Below, piece after piece: positions 1 through 7,873 of a DNA stretch of 8,124 nt. The stretch lies in the NCBI GenBank assembly GCA_025350445.1, contig JANXXV010000211.1, forward strand, positions 1 through 8,124, read 5' to 3'. Within the stretch, counting starts at the first letter, position 1. Every line of letters begins with the position of its first letter. Made by a program: the position numbers and the translations under genes. Source of the DNA: Bryobacteraceae bacterium. GTDB lineage: Bacteria; Acidobacteriota; Terriglobia; Bryobacterales; Bryobacteraceae. A model generated the notes under the pieces. It ran no database searches. It had not been told where the DNA came from and worked only from the letters and a program-made list of their open reading frames with translations.

Positions 1-468
1 TTTTGAGGGCTTTTCCTTGATGCGGTCGCGCCCAGGATTTTGGGCTTTAGATCCGGCGTCGGTTCGTTCGAACAAACCATCGATGACCAGGCCCGCGTCC
101 ATCTATCCCGGCCAGCGGCGCCCAAACGTTCACAGAAATCCGAACCTTAGGGAAGATCGTTGTTGCTGTCAAAGAAGATACTATCAGGACAAAAAAGTGC
201 CCTCTGGTCCATCTCGCTGTCGGACGAATGAGCGGTACGAAACCTAAACACCCGTTCCCGCAAGCACGCTTTCCTTCAGCCCACTCGCTTCTCACCGACT
301 GCTCGCTGCACCAGAGGGGCAGGTTAAAAGAGTAACTTCATCAATTCGTCTTCTATTCTAGCAATCAATCCGCCGAGTGCAAACAATTTTTAAGCTGATG
401 AAAACACAAATCTTCGATATTCGGGCCCACCCTGGATTGGGGCAGGTGGATGCGAGTGGTGTGTCGCT
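1..468. other. no supported gene; intergenic or decayed sequence
   Basis: I see no convincing gene in this stretch. Short open frames exist on both strands, but none has a recognisable domain, a ribosome binding site or a family-like start. A minus-strand frame opens near position 140, has an ATG at 78-80 and stays open to the left edge, so the start of a leftward gene lying outside the window cannot be excluded. A plus-strand frame from 7 to 150 also reads with plausible codons but matches nothing I know. An imperfect 18-bp palindrome lies at 61-78. The part from about 330 to 420 is more AT-rich and would be the natural place for a promoter of the downstream secreted-protein gene, but no clear -35/-10 pair is visible. 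Confidence 0.5.
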
Positions 469-486
469 ATGACACACTGTTGGTGG

Positions 487-1827
487 ATGCGCGTTCGACT
501 ATTGCTAGGCCTGCTGGCGGCTGGGGTTATGTTCGCCCAAACCGCGGACGAAGATTTCAAGATTTACACCGAACACCCTCGCTTGCTTCTGAAGGCGCAG
601 CGGCTAAAACTGCTGCACCGGGAGAGCGAGCGGAGGTCACAACGCTGGCAGCAACTGGAAGCACTGGTGCTGGGCAAGGTACAGATGCCCGAGCCAGGTT
701 TCGCCTCCGCGCTGGTCTACCAAGTGAACGGCGAGGACGCGGTGGGCAGGCAGGCCATCGCCTGGGCGCTCGCTCCTGCGGCGACGGATCTGCGTCAACT
801 GGCCCTGGTCTATGATTGGTGCCAACCCTTGTTGAAAGAAACGGAGGCAACGGCGCTGCGGGCGAAACTGCAAAAGGGCATTGAGCAGAGCGCTAAGGCT
901 TCGGATGTGGCGACCGTGCGATCTAGAGTGTTCGCCGCGGTAGCCGTGGAGGATGACGCGGCGCTGAAGAACACTGTCACGGGTTGGTGGCGTAAGCAAC
1001 TGGCTCCGTCATTGAAGAGCGGCTCACGAACGCTCGCTCGCGCCGAGGTGTATCCGATGTTCGAAATCCTGCACGCCGTGCGCGACACCGTGAACGTTGA
1101 AATGCGCGAGGATGCCGCAAAGTTCTTTCAGGAACTGCCTGCGTACCTGCTGCTCAGCTATTACCCTGCCGTCTACCCAGCGGCCGAAAACGATTATCGG
1201 GTGCCACTGTATTCGGGAAACGGCGAGCCTGACCTGAAGGCCGCCGCATTCTCCCGTGCCGCTGAACTGAGCATTGTGGCCTTCGATCCCAACGCCGTGG
1301 AAAGCCAGTTCCTGCAAGGATGGCTGATCCATGACAAATTCATGATGCGTGGAGTGCAGGGGATCTGCTACGAATTCCTTTGGGCGAACCCCTATCAGCC
1401 GGGTCTCAGCTATTTCCACATGCCTTTGAAGTTTCACGACACCAAGAATGGCCGGCTGTTCATTCGCTCCAGTTGGGACGACGATGCCACGTGGCTGGGG
1501 TACTTTGACGGTAAGGTGCAGTTATTCGAAGATGGAAGGATTCAGCCGCTATCGTTGCAGACGCAGAAGGAGCCTACTATGATTGGCGACAATGCGATCC
1601 TGTTGGGCAATAGCAAAATGAAACTCGATCTCGATCCGGAGAGTCCTACGTCGTATTTCATCATCGGCCTGAAGCCGCATCAAAAGTATTTGATCGAAGC
1701 CGACGACGAGGAACTGACCGAGGATGAAACTGACGCCGGCGGAATCCTGGCGCTGAACTTCAAGCGCAAGGATAAGATGTCGGTGCGCATCGCGCTTCGA
1801 CAGCCGCCGGCCCGGTCCTCGCTATAA
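487..1827 (+). CDS. secreted heparinase II/III-like protein
   Basis: The protein of 446 residues probably has a helical toroid followed by a beta-sandwich, as in heparinase II/III-type polysaccharide lyases. Residues 1-17 form a signal peptide: MRVR, a Leu/Ala-rich core, then a likely cleavage after MFA before QTADED. Close to the mature N-terminus is HPRLLL (residues 30-35), typical of the N-terminal part of this group. It is followed by a helical region rich in Trp, Leu and Ala. Near residues 323-342 the segment LFIRSSWDDDATWLGYFDGK resembles the entry to the C-terminal beta-sandwich, and a GLKPHQKY segment near 394-401 fits its later part. The protein is shorter than the usual 600 or more residues, and I do not see the His-rich H-x-H/D cluster normally found after the Trp-containing strand, so lyase activity is uncertain. 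An in-frame ATG at 469 would add MTHCWW. I prefer 487 because it gives a compact positively charged signal-peptide start, but neither start has a good Shine-Dalgarno. The export role is well supported; the substrate is unknown. Confidence 0.6.
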   Translation: MRVRLLLGLLAAGVMFAQTADEDFKIYTEHPRLLLKAQRLKLLHRESERRSQRWQQLEALVLGKVQMPEPGFASALVYQVNGEDAVGRQAIAWALAPAATDLRQLALVYDWCQPLLKETEATALRAKLQKGIEQSAKASDVATVRSRVFAAVAVEDDAALKNTVTGWWRKQLAPSLKSGSRTLARAEVYPMFEILHAVRDTVNVEMREDAAKFFQELPAYLLLSYYPAVYPAAENDYRVPLYSGNGEPDLKAAAFSRAAELSIVAFDPNAVESQFLQGWLIHDKFMMRGVQGICYEFLWANPYQPGLSYFHMPLKFHDTKNGRLFIRSSWDDDATWLGYFDGKVQLFEDGRIQPLSLQTQKEPTMIGDNAILLGNSKMKLDLDPESPTSYFIIGLKPHQKYLIEADDEELTEDETDAGGILALNFKRKDKMSVRIALRQPPARSSL

Positions 1828-1848
1828 CATTTCCGCCACGCCATTTCT

Positions 1849-1876
1849 CCGGCCCTTCCCTCATCGAGCGGGCCGG
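1849..1876. terminator. GC-rich hairpin between convergent genes, possible bidirectional terminator
   Basis: Perfect 7-bp arms CCGGCCC (1849-1855) and GGGCCGG (1870-1876) flank a 14-nt loop. It sits just after the heparinase-like gene on the plus strand and overlaps the last codons and the stop of the minus-strand toxin gene. That location suits a shared terminator for convergent genes. Neither strand has a clear T-run after the stem, so it is not a canonical intrinsic terminator and may be a chance GC palindrome. Confidence 0.3.
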
Positions 1877-2205
1877 TTCAGCCGGATCAACCGGTCCTTC
1901 ATATCCGGCATCTTTGCCACGGCTGCGTGGACTCGCTGCGCCAGCCCGGCGAATTCCGTGTCAAATGTGCAGAGGACGATTCCAGCATGGCCCTCGGTCC
2001 GGTACCGATGAAGTTGCAGGAAGAGGCGGCGATTGTGCGATAGCAGAATTCGCCCTTCGGCGACCGTGAACGCCAGTACCGCGAGATCGGGCACGCCGGA
2101 GCTTGCCTTTGGGGAGTCGAGAGCGGTCAGAACGTCGTGACCCAGACGGCGCAGTTCCAACACGACCTGAAGTGCAACGTCTTCGTTTGAATAGAAACGA
2201 GCCAT
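1861..2205 (-). CDS. DUF5615 family PIN-like toxin
   Basis: This 114-residue protein matches the DUF5615 (Mut7-C/PIN-like) family, presumed RNases that act as toxins of type II toxin-antitoxin pairs. Recognisable blocks are the N-terminal strand MARFYSNEDV, helix LELRRLGHDV (16-25), VPDLAVLAFTVAEGRILL (38-55), SHNRRLF (56-62) in place of the TxDxDF seen in many relatives, and HAGIVLCTFDTEF (73-85). The NRR variant and the HAGIV-CTFD block are, from memory, typical of one subfamily. Candidate acidic residues are E8, D9, D24, D40, D82 and E84. Relatives usually have D-E-N at positions 7-9, whereas here it reads N-E-D. The start ATG (2203-2205) shares its A with the TGA stop of the upstream antitoxin gene (TGATG), so it is likely translated by coupling and needs no ribosome binding site of its own. 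The family and the pairing are solid; toxicity is inferred. Confidence 0.85.
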   Translation of the reverse strand: MARFYSNEDVALQVVLELRRLGHDVLTALDSPKASSGVPDLAVLAFTVAEGRILLSHNRRLFLQLHRYRTEGHAGIVLCTFDTEFAGLAQRVHAAVAKMPDMKDRLIRLNRPAR

Positions 2206-2534
2206 CAGGTTGCCTCATTGTCGAGAATGTGGAGCTCGATCTCGGCTGCGTGGGAGCGCGCGTACGCCCAGGCGTTCACAAGATCCTCCGCTCGAAGCGA
2301 AGGATACGCCGCCAGCAATGTCTGCTCGGTGCAGCCCAGCCGGCGCGCCTGCGCCAAGAGCCAAACTGGTATCCGGGTGCGAACGATACAGGATTCGCTT
2401 CCACATACTTCGGGACGGGAATCAATACCGGGAAAAGCATCCCCAAGATCCTGAACCACCCACTTCAGGATCTGCGCCCTTTCGCCGGGCGACAACGTTG
2501 GCAGTAGATTCTCAAAATCGCTCAGATTCGCCAT
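2205..2534 (-). CDS. DUF433 family antitoxin
   Basis: The 109-residue protein belongs to the DUF433 family of helix-turn-helix-like antitoxins that neutralise PIN-like toxins and often repress their own operon. Residues 41-57 (PEVCGSESCIVRTRIPV) correspond to the hallmark block before the recognition helices, and LGCTEQTLLAAYPSLRAEDL (66-85) is the conserved helix-turn-helix-like segment, followed by NAWAYARSHAAEIE. The first 30 residues (SDFENLLPTLSPGERAQILK) form an extra helical N-terminus beyond the core domain. It is the first gene of the pair and its stop TGA overlaps the toxin ATG by one base. No strong Shine-Dalgarno precedes the ATG at 2532-2534. The 116 bp upstream, up to the zinc-ribbon gene, would hold the promoter and any operator; I could not identify a clear one. 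Confidence 0.85.
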   Translation of the reverse strand: MANLSDFENLLPTLSPGERAQILKWVVQDLGDAFPGIDSRPEVCGSESCIVRTRIPVWLLAQARRLGCTEQTLLAAYPSLRAEDLVNAWAYARSHAAEIELHILDNEAT

Positions 2535-2650
2535 GACGTTAGTTTAATTCCATTTGCCGGGTCGAATTCTCCCGCTGCGCCCAGCAGGTATAATCTTCGC
2601 AAAACGCGGGGCGCCTTGTCTGCGCGGATTCCCACGGGGGGTGGGGAGGC
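2535..2650. promoter_or_regulatory. spacer likely holding the toxin-antitoxin promoter
   Basis: This 116-bp gap separates the end of the zinc-ribbon gene from the start of the antitoxin gene, both on the minus strand. It is the only non-coding stretch upstream of the toxin-antitoxin pair, so by position it should hold its promoter and autoregulatory operator. I see no confident -35/-10 pair on the minus strand. A CCCAC/GTGGG mini-stem at 2631-2645 could end transcription of the upstream gene but has no T-run. Confidence 0.3.
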
Positions 2651-3343
2651 TTACCCGAACTTTTCACCGCACTCCGGACAGAACTTCACGTTTGGCCCCG
2701 CCTGCGTTCCGCACTTCGTACAGAAGCGCGGTCCAGCCTCAGGCGCCTGCTTTCCGCATTGGGGGCAAAACTTGGCGGCGCCTAACTCACAGCCGCACTT
2801 GCCGCACAGACGCTTTGCCTGTTGCAGGTTGGTGGCTGCCGTTTGAGCCGCCAGGACGGCTCCGGCGCTGACATCGACGTCCGCCGCGTATTTCTGTTCC
2901 GCGGCTTTCTCTTCCAACTGGCGGCGTGCCACTTCCACTTTCACTTGCGCCTGGCTGGCGGCGAGACTCTCGGCGAAGTCCGGTGCGCACTCTTCACAAA
3001 GGTTAGCCGCATCGTTCCAGCAGACTTCTTTGCAGACCCACCGACCGCACTTGGTACACTGCCGGAACGACGGTCGGGCTTCCTCGACAGCCTCGGCCAG
3101 CGCTGCGTCGTGCGCCTTGCCTCCAATAGCCCTCTGTACCTCCATCGCTGCGTTACCGGGCCGGTAGCCGATGCTGGTGAAAATGCTTCCGGCAGCGTTC
3201 AGGACGCTCTGCGCCATCCCCAGCACCGACGTCTCAAAGTGCGTCATATACCCGTTACCGCATTTGTCGCAGTAGAACTTGAACTGATAGCCCCGATCGG
3301 TGGATAGATCGTCGAAGTTGCGGGTGAATTGAATGAGGGACAT
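2651..3343 (-). CDS. Cys-rich zinc-ribbon and coiled-coil protein, function unknown
   Basis: This 230-residue, probably cytoplasmic protein has no signal peptide or clear membrane segment. It carries 17 cysteines: a CxxC at 25/28 (YCDKCGNGY), a cluster at 96/99, 104/108 and 116/119 (CTKC, CKEVC, CEEC) that could bind one or two zinc ions, a helical Ala/Glu/Gln-rich region at about 122-178 that is probably coiled coil, and two tandem C-terminal zinc ribbons (180/183 with 193/196, and 208/211 with 222/225). The ribbons have the KFCPQCGKQ and KFCPECGEKF signatures of generic zinc-ribbon domains. Such proteins usually serve as adaptors or in protein interaction, but no specific role can be given. 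The start is well supported: GGAG at 3349-3352 lies 5 nt before the ATG at 3341-3343. It is divergent from the dehydrogenase gene, with only 32 bp between start codons. Confidence 0.7.
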   Translation of the reverse strand: MSLIQFTRNFDDLSTDRGYQFKFYCDKCGNGYMTHFETSVLGMAQSVLNAAGSIFTSIGYRPGNAAMEVQRAIGGKAHDAALAEAVEEARPSFRQCTKCGRWVCKEVCWNDAANLCEECAPDFAESLAASQAQVKVEVARRQLEEKAAEQKYAADVDVSAGAVLAAQTAATNLQQAKRLCGKCGCELGAAKFCPQCGKQAPEAGPRFCTKCGTQAGPNVKFCPECGEKFG

Positions 3344-3348
3344 GAATT

Positions 3349-3352
3349 CTCC
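3349..3352 (-). promoter_or_regulatory. ribosome binding site of the zinc-ribbon gene
   Basis: On the minus strand GGAG stands 5 nt before the ATG at 3341-3343. It supports that start and is one of the few clear Shine-Dalgarno sequences in the window. Confidence 0.6.
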
Positions 3353-3375
3353 ATGTTATCGTTTTACTGTCCGTC

Positions 3376-4413
3376 ATGATGAAAGTCGCTGAACTCTACC
3401 AACACCGTAAATTCCGTATGACTGAAGCCCCCATGCCCGATCCCGGCCCAGGGGAAGTGCAAGCGAGAGTCCGCGCCGTGGGAATCTGCGGGTCGGATCT
3501 GCACTACTTCTCTGAAGGCGCCATTGGCGGTACACCTGCAATCTATCCGTCGGTCCTCGGTCATGAACCAACCGGTGAACTTACAAAGATTGGCACGGGC
3601 GTCACCGGATGGTCGCCCGGAGATCTGGCCGTGCTGGAACCGGCCGTCTACTGCTACCACTGCGAATTCTGCACCACGGGCCACTATAACGTTTGCGAGA
3701 ATATTGAGTTCCTCAGTTCCGCTGGTCTGCCGGGTTTCTTTCGTGAGTATGTGAACCTGCCGGCCAAGAACCTGCTGCCGCTTCCTGCGGGACTTGGGTT
3801 GCGGGACTCTACGCTCTTTGAGCCGCTCGCGGTGATTCTGCATTCGCTGAATTTTGCCTCTGTCCGTCCCGGCGAAACGGTCGCTGTGATCGGCGCGGGA
3901 CCCATCGGTCTGCTAACTATCGCCGGGTTGAAACTGGCGGGTGCGGGCCGGGTATGGTGCGTTGATCCAATCGCCGAGCGGCGGGCGATGGCCAAGAGCA
4001 TGGGAGCGGACGCAGTTATCGATCCGTCCACGGTTGACCCGGTGAGCGCCGTGCTGTCCGATACAGCCAAACGCGGCGTGGACATAGTGTTCGATTGCGC
4101 CAGCAAAAACGGCACAATCAATCAAAGTCTCGACATGGCGAGAAGCGCCGGCCGCGTGGTGATCACAGGTATTCCGTCGGCGGCGGAAGTGAACTTGAAC
4201 TTCAGTACGATTCGCCGCAAGGAACTATACTTCTACACCGTGCGCCGCTCCAATCACACTACCCAAGAAGCTCTTCGCCTGTTGAGCGAACATCCAAAGC
4301 TTTTCGCTCCCGTAGTAACGCACACCAAGCCGCTAGACAGCATCCAGGACGCTTTTGAAATGCTGGAAAGCTATCGGGACGGTGTCGGCAAACTGGTCCT
4401 GGTTCTCGATTAG
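3376..4413 (+). CDS. zinc-dependent medium-chain alcohol/polyol dehydrogenase
   Basis: The 345-residue protein is a medium-chain dehydrogenase/reductase of full family length that oxidises an alcohol or polyol with NAD(P). The N-terminal GroES-like half has the catalytic-zinc residues C38 (GICGSDLHYF), H63-E64 (GHEPTG) and E149 (FEPLAV), and the four structural-zinc cysteines C93, C96, C99 and C107 in CxxCxxCx7C spacing. The Rossmann half has GAGPIG (173-178), and an Asp (D197) follows strand beta-2 (VWCVDP), which usually means a preference for NAD over NADP. The GICGSDLHY motif and overall look are closest to sorbitol, xylitol and threonine 3-dehydrogenases; the true substrate cannot be read from sequence. 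Two adjacent ATGs (3376 and 3379) are possible starts; the second gives the family-like MKVAELY. No good Shine-Dalgarno is visible in the 32-bp gap to the divergent zinc-ribbon gene. The TAG stop directly abuts the TAA of the convergent permease gene. Confidence 0.9.
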   Translation: MMKVAELYQHRKFRMTEAPMPDPGPGEVQARVRAVGICGSDLHYFSEGAIGGTPAIYPSVLGHEPTGELTKIGTGVTGWSPGDLAVLEPAVYCYHCEFCTTGHYNVCENIEFLSSAGLPGFFREYVNLPAKNLLPLPAGLGLRDSTLFEPLAVILHSLNFASVRPGETVAVIGAGPIGLLTIAGLKLAGAGRVWCVDPIAERRAMAKSMGADAVIDPSTVDPVSAVLSDTAKRGVDIVFDCASKNGTINQSLDMARSAGRVVITGIPSAAEVNLNFSTIRRKELYFYTVRRSNHTTQEALRLLSEHPKLFAPVVTHTKPLDSIQDAFEMLESYRDGVGKLVLVLD

Positions 4414-6849
4414 TTACTCATACCGCAGCGCCACCATCGGGTCCACCTTGGCCGCCCGGCGTGCCGGAATCAAGCAGGCTAGCAGCGCAACGCTACCCAG
4501 GATGACGACAACCGCACTCATCGTCAGCGGGTCGGTCGCGGTCACTCCAAACAGCAAGCTCGCCAGTAATCGTGTGAGCGCAAATGCTCCCGCGACGCCC
4601 AGAGCCACGCCGATTCCCGCCAGCATCATGCCGCCGCCAATTACCAGTCGCAATAGCTCTCCACCGCTCGCGCCCAGCGCGGAGCGTACGCCGAGCTCGT
4701 GCGTTCGCTGCACCACCGAATACGAAATCACGCCGTAAATCCCGATCGGGGCCAGCAGCAGCGCAATTCCGGCGAACACCCCCAGCAATATGGTTCTCAG
4801 CCGGCTCGATCCCACCGACTCCGCCTTAATCGCCTCCAGCGTTTTAATGTTGATCAGCGGTTGATCCTTGTTGATGTGATGCACCTCCGTTTCAATCGCT
4901 TTCCGCAATCCCAAAGGGTCCAGCGCGCCGCGCACCACCAGATCCACACCGAGCGTAGGACTTTGGGCGTATGGCGCGTAGACCCCGGCGCTCTTGTCGT
5001 CGTCCAGACCGTTGATCTTCTCGTCCGCGATGACGCCTACAACTTCCCACGGCACCTCCGGCCCCAACTCCGCCTTGCCGGGAATGATATCCTGAATCAA
5101 AATCTGTTTTCCGATGGGTTCCTGGCCCTTAAAATAGCGCTTCGCCATCGTCTCGTTGATCACGATCACCGGCGGCGATCCCTTTACGTCCTGATTCGTG
5201 AGCCCGCGGCCTTTACGGAACTTAATGCCGAGCGACTGGAAGTAGCTGGGCGTCACCATCTTGAAAAAGCACGCCGGCCGGTTCGCGCGATCCACCGCCT
5301 GCTGGCCCGCGATCTGAAACCACATTCCGTAACTCCAGCCTTGCAGTGGCAGAGCGGACGTGGCGGCAACGTCGCGGACACCCGGGATACTCTCGAGCCG
5401 GTCGATGACCTGCCGCACGTAAGCCGTCATCTGCGCTCCATCCGTGTACTTGTTCGCCGCCATGGGCAAGCCCATCGTGATTACATTGGTGGAATCGAAG
5501 CCCATGTCTACTTGCTGCAAACGGAGAAAGCTGCGAATCAACAATCCTGCTCCGGTCAGCAGAATAAACGCGAGTGCCACTTCACTTACCACCAGCGCGC
5601 TGCGCAGCCTCTTTCGGGCAGATCCGGTGGAGGATCCGCGTCCGCCGTCTTTCATTGCCGCCGCAAGATCCGGCTTCGCCGCCTGCCATGCCGGCGCGGA
5701 GCCGAAGACAATGCCGGTCAAGACGGCAATCCCAAGCGTGAAGAGCATGACCCGCCAATCCACTCCCACTTGCGCCTCGCGCGGCAGGAAAAAAGGAGGC
5801 AGCAGCAATCGCAGGCCAGCCAGCATCGCGTACCCGAGTGCCAACCCAAACACGCCGCCACAACAGGAAAGCAGCACACTCTCCGTCAGAAACTGCCGCA
5901 CCAATCTCCACCGGCCCGCTCCCAGCGAAGCGCGAATTGCAACCTCCCGCTGGCGGCTGGCCCCTCGCGCCAGAGTCAGATTCGCAAGATTCGCGCAGCC
6001 GATCAGCAGTATCGCTCCCACCGCCGCCAACAACACATACAAAGATTTCCGCAAATCCTGATTCACCACCTGATCCTGAAAGCGGTCGACCGTCACTCCC
6101 CAGCCTTTATTGGAATCCGGATAGTCTTTGGCGATCTGCGCGCCGATGATATTCATCTCGGCTTGCGCCTGCTCCAGGCTCACTCCGCTCTTCAGCCGCC
6201 CGACGGCCCGCAGCCAGTGGAAATTCCTGGTCAGATTCTTGGGTTCGAACGCAAGCGGCATCCAAATCTCCGTGAAGCTCCGGTCGAAGGCGCTTCCACC
6301 CGGCATCACTCCGATTACCGTACAAGGCTTTCCGTTTAGCAGAATCGATCTCCCCACGATTCCCGCATCGGCGCCGAACCGGCTCTCCCAAAGCTTGTGA
6401 CTCAATACCGCCACTTGTTCTTTTCCCGGCTGATCCTCGTCCGGCCTAAAGGTCCTTCCCATAGCCGGCCGCGAGCGAAGAATGTCGAAGTAGCTTGCCG
6501 AAACCCGGCTCCCTCGCAATTCCTGTGGCTCATTGACGCCCGAAAGCGTCACCGATCCCCCGCTCATCGCCGCCATGCTCTCAAACGACCCGCTCTTCGT
6601 CCGCCAATCCAGATAATTCATTGCGGAAATTCCATTCCGCAAGCTGCCTGGCGGTTTTTCCCAGATAAATACCAGTTCGTCCGGACGCTCATACGGCAGC
6701 GGCTTCAACAGCACGCCATCCACGAAACTGAAGATGGCGGTGTTTGCGCCGATGCCCAAGGCCAGCGTAAGAATCGCCACTATCGTGAACCCTGGGCTCT
6801 TCCGTAACGTGCGAATGCCGTATCGCAAATCGTGAACAAGGGTATTCAT
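4414..6849 (-). CDS. ADOP-family ABC permease (MacB/FtsX-like, duplicated)
   Basis: The 811-residue membrane protein is a full-length acidobacterial duplicated orphan permease: two FtsX/MacB-type permease units fused in one chain without an ATPase. The N-terminus ([20 protein letters not shown], then [27 protein letters not shown]) and the C-terminal ending PMVALRYE are signature blocks. Likely membrane segments are near residues 21-45, 270-292, 322-350, 367-387, 416-440, 688-712, 731-760 and 776-796. Two periplasmic MacB-PCD-like domains lie at about 50-265 and 445-680. Each half carries a conserved post-TM cytoplasmic motif ([20 protein letters not shown] at 299-318; [20 protein letters not shown] at 716-735). 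The family is known mostly from Acidobacteria, often in many copies and commonly beside PadR-like regulators; none is visible here. AGGAG at 6861-6865 on the minus strand lies 11 nt before the ATG, a slightly long but acceptable spacing. Transport or mechanotransmission role is inferred; no ATPase partner gene is nearby. Confidence 0.93.
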   Translation of the reverse strand: MNTLVHDLRYGIRTLRKSPGFTIVAILTLALGIGANTAIFSFVDGVLLKPLPYERPDELVFIWEKPPGSLRNGISAMNYLDWRTKSGSFESMAAMSGGSVTLSGVNEPQELRGSRVSASYFDILRSRPAMGRTFRPDEDQPGKEQVAVLSHKLWESRFGADAGIVGRSILLNGKPCTVIGVMPGGSAFDRSFTEIWMPLAFEPKNLTRNFHWLRAVGRLKSGVSLEQAQAEMNIIGAQIAKDYPDSNKGWGVTVDRFQDQVVNQDLRKSLYVLLAAVGAILLIGCANLANLTLARGASRQREVAIRASLGAGRWRLVRQFLTESVLLSCCGGVFGLALGYAMLAGLRLLLPPFFLPREAQVGVDWRVMLFTLGIAVLTGIVFGSAPAWQAAKPDLAAAMKDGGRGSSTGSARKRLRSALVVSEVALAFILLTGAGLLIRSFLRLQQVDMGFDSTNVITMGLPMAANKYTDGAQMTAYVRQVIDRLESIPGVRDVAATSALPLQGWSYGMWFQIAGQQAVDRANRPACFFKMVTPSYFQSLGIKFRKGRGLTNQDVKGSPPVIVINETMAKRYFKGQEPIGKQILIQDIIPGKAELGPEVPWEVVGVIADEKINGLDDDKSAGVYAPYAQSPTLGVDLVVRGALDPLGLRKAIETEVHHINKDQPLINIKTLEAIKAESVGSSRLRTILLGVFAGIALLLAPIGIYGVISYSVVQRTHELGVRSALGASGGELLRLVIGGGMMLAGIGVALGVAGAFALTRLLASLLFGVTATDPLTMSAVVVILGSVALLACLIPARRAAKVDPMVALRYE

Positions 6850-6860
6850 GCTATCTTCGA

Positions 6861-6865
6861 CTCCT
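6861..6865 (-). promoter_or_regulatory. ribosome binding site of the ADOP permease gene
   Basis: On the minus strand AGGAG stands 11 nt before the ATG at 6847-6849. The permease start is also fixed by the conserved N-terminal sequence of the family. The site lies inside the 26-bp gap to the divergent transporter gene. Confidence 0.5.
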
Positions 6866-6875
6866 AGCCGCTCTG

Positions 6876-7829
6876 ATGGTTAGTACGCTCTTCGATGAAA
6901 CCCGTACCGTCCGGAAAATCGTCTTCGCAGCGATCCTCGTGATCTTCGTCTACGGCATGATCTCCGCCATGTCCGGTGCTCTGCTGCCTGTCTTCCAACT
7001 CACCGGGGCGCAGAAGAGCACAGTAGCCATGGTTCAAGCTGTAGGCCTTGTCATCGCCCCGCTGTGCGCCGGTCCCATCATCGACCGGTACGGCACAAAG
7101 ACGGGGCTCCTCGCCGGGCTCGCGCTGACCTCCGCAACTCTCTATACGCTGCCGTCCGCCGTTGGTTACTCCGGCATTACCGTCTGTTTTCTATTCCTGG
7201 GGTTCGGCGGAGGGCTGACTGTTACCGCGGCCAACGCGCTTGCGGTCGCTATCAACCCGCTGCGCCGCGGGTCCACCCTGAATCCGCTCAACTTGTTTTT
7301 CGGTCTGGGCCTGATGGCGGGCCCTTTCCTCGCGGCGAACTTCCTGCATGGGAATGCGGTGCGACTCTGCTACCTGGAGGCGGCGCCGGCCAGCGTCGCC
7401 TTCGTGGTGCATTCGCTAACATCCGGCCCCACACGCTCCGGCGATGGCGCATTCCAATCGGCGAATGCGGGACAACTTCTGCGCCGTCCCGAACTATGGC
7501 TGTTCGGGCTGTTTCTCTTTCTGTACGCCGCCTGCGAAGTCGGCGTTTCCAACTGGCTGGCCACGCTTCTGGTTTTACGCGGCATCCCCAAGAACGCGGC
7601 ACTGAACATTCTCTCGCTGGGCTTCGCATTCGGCTTGCTGACGGGCCGCGTGACGGTTGCCGCGATTCTGGTGAAAGTACGCGGCATTACGGTTATGCTG
7701 GTTGGCGCGATATTCATGGCCATCGCCACATTTTGGATGCTGCAAACCAGTGATCCTGCCATTGCGGCGATTGCCGTATTTTGCACAGGGCTCGCCATGG
7801 CCCCCGTATTTCCTACCACGCTAGCGTAG
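6876..7829 (+). CDS. MFS transporter, truncated by an inserted element (5' part)
   Basis: This frame encodes the first 317 residues of a major facilitator superfamily permease. About ten hydrophobic segments can be seen: near residues 14-38, 48-66, 78-95, 100-122, 137-155, 162-180, 205-225, 243-262, 270-288 and 294-312. The loop after the second segment has [10 protein letters not shown] (66-75), the MFS motif A-like signature. A segment [16 protein letters not shown] (217-232) resembles the Y-x-x-x-E-x-G-x-x-x-W block seen in sugar-type MFS permeases, so a sugar-like substrate is possible but unproven. The protein ends with APVFPTTLA and then a TAG at 7827-7829, provided by the terminus of the inserted element. 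The last two membrane segments are therefore missing and the product is probably non-functional. No Shine-Dalgarno precedes the ATG; the start is supported because the first membrane segment begins at the expected distance. It is divergent from the ADOP permease gene with 26 bp between starts. Confidence 0.8.
   Translation: MVSTLFDETRTVRKIVFAAILVIFVYGMISAMSGALLPVFQLTGAQKSTVAMVQAVGLVIAPLCAGPIIDRYGTKTGLLAGLALTSATLYTLPSAVGYSGITVCFLFLGFGGGLTVTAANALAVAINPLRRGSTLNPLNLFFGLGLMAGPFLAANFLHGNAVRLCYLEAAPASVAFVVHSLTSGPTRSGDGAFQSANAGQLLRRPELWLFGLFLFLYAACEVGVSNWLATLLVLRGIPKNAALNILSLGFAFGLLTGRVTVAAILVKVRGITVMLVGAIFMAIATFWMLQTSDPAIAAIAVFCTGLAMAPVFPTTLA
7820..7825. repeat. left target-site duplication of the inserted element
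   Basis: GCTAGC here and ACTAGC at 8024-8029 flank the element and share CTAGC. The next base (G) also equals the base after the right copy, so the duplicated unit can equally be read as CTAGCG (7821-7826 and 8025-8030). That shifts the element boundary by one base without changing its length. One copy must be removed to restore the transporter frame. Confidence 0.7.
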
Positions 7830-7851
7830 TGTCCAAGAAATAGCTGGACAG
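7826..7851 (+). repeat. left terminal inverted repeat (26 bp)
   Basis: This segment is the exact reverse complement of 7998-8023. It starts GTAGTGTCCAAG and ends AGCTGGACAG. The repeat is itself partly self-complementary: TGTCCA (7830-7835) can pair with TGGACA (7845-7850) around a 9-nt loop. Its TAG at 7827-7829 is the stop codon that truncates the transporter. Confidence 0.9.
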
Positions 7852-7873
7852 ATCGAACACTGCGGTTCCGCGC

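Noticed and set aside
61..78. Imperfect palindrome GGTTCGTTCGAACAAACC, looking like an operator or a tRNA T-arm
   Set aside because: No cloverleaf can be built around it and no adjacent gene start needs an operator there. It is probably chance.
2589..2594. TATAAT on the plus strand
   Set aside because: There is no plus-strand gene downstream before 3376 and no matching -35, so it is unlikely to be a used promoter.
2822..3307. A plus-strand open frame of 161 codons opposite the zinc-ribbon gene
   Set aside because: The minus-strand frame has ordered CxxC motifs and a good ribosome binding site, so this is its shadow.
4699..6339. A long plus-strand open frame of 546 codons
   Set aside because: It lies wholly antisense to the ADOP permease, is rich in Arg, Gln and His in the manner of a shadow frame, and has no recognisable domain.
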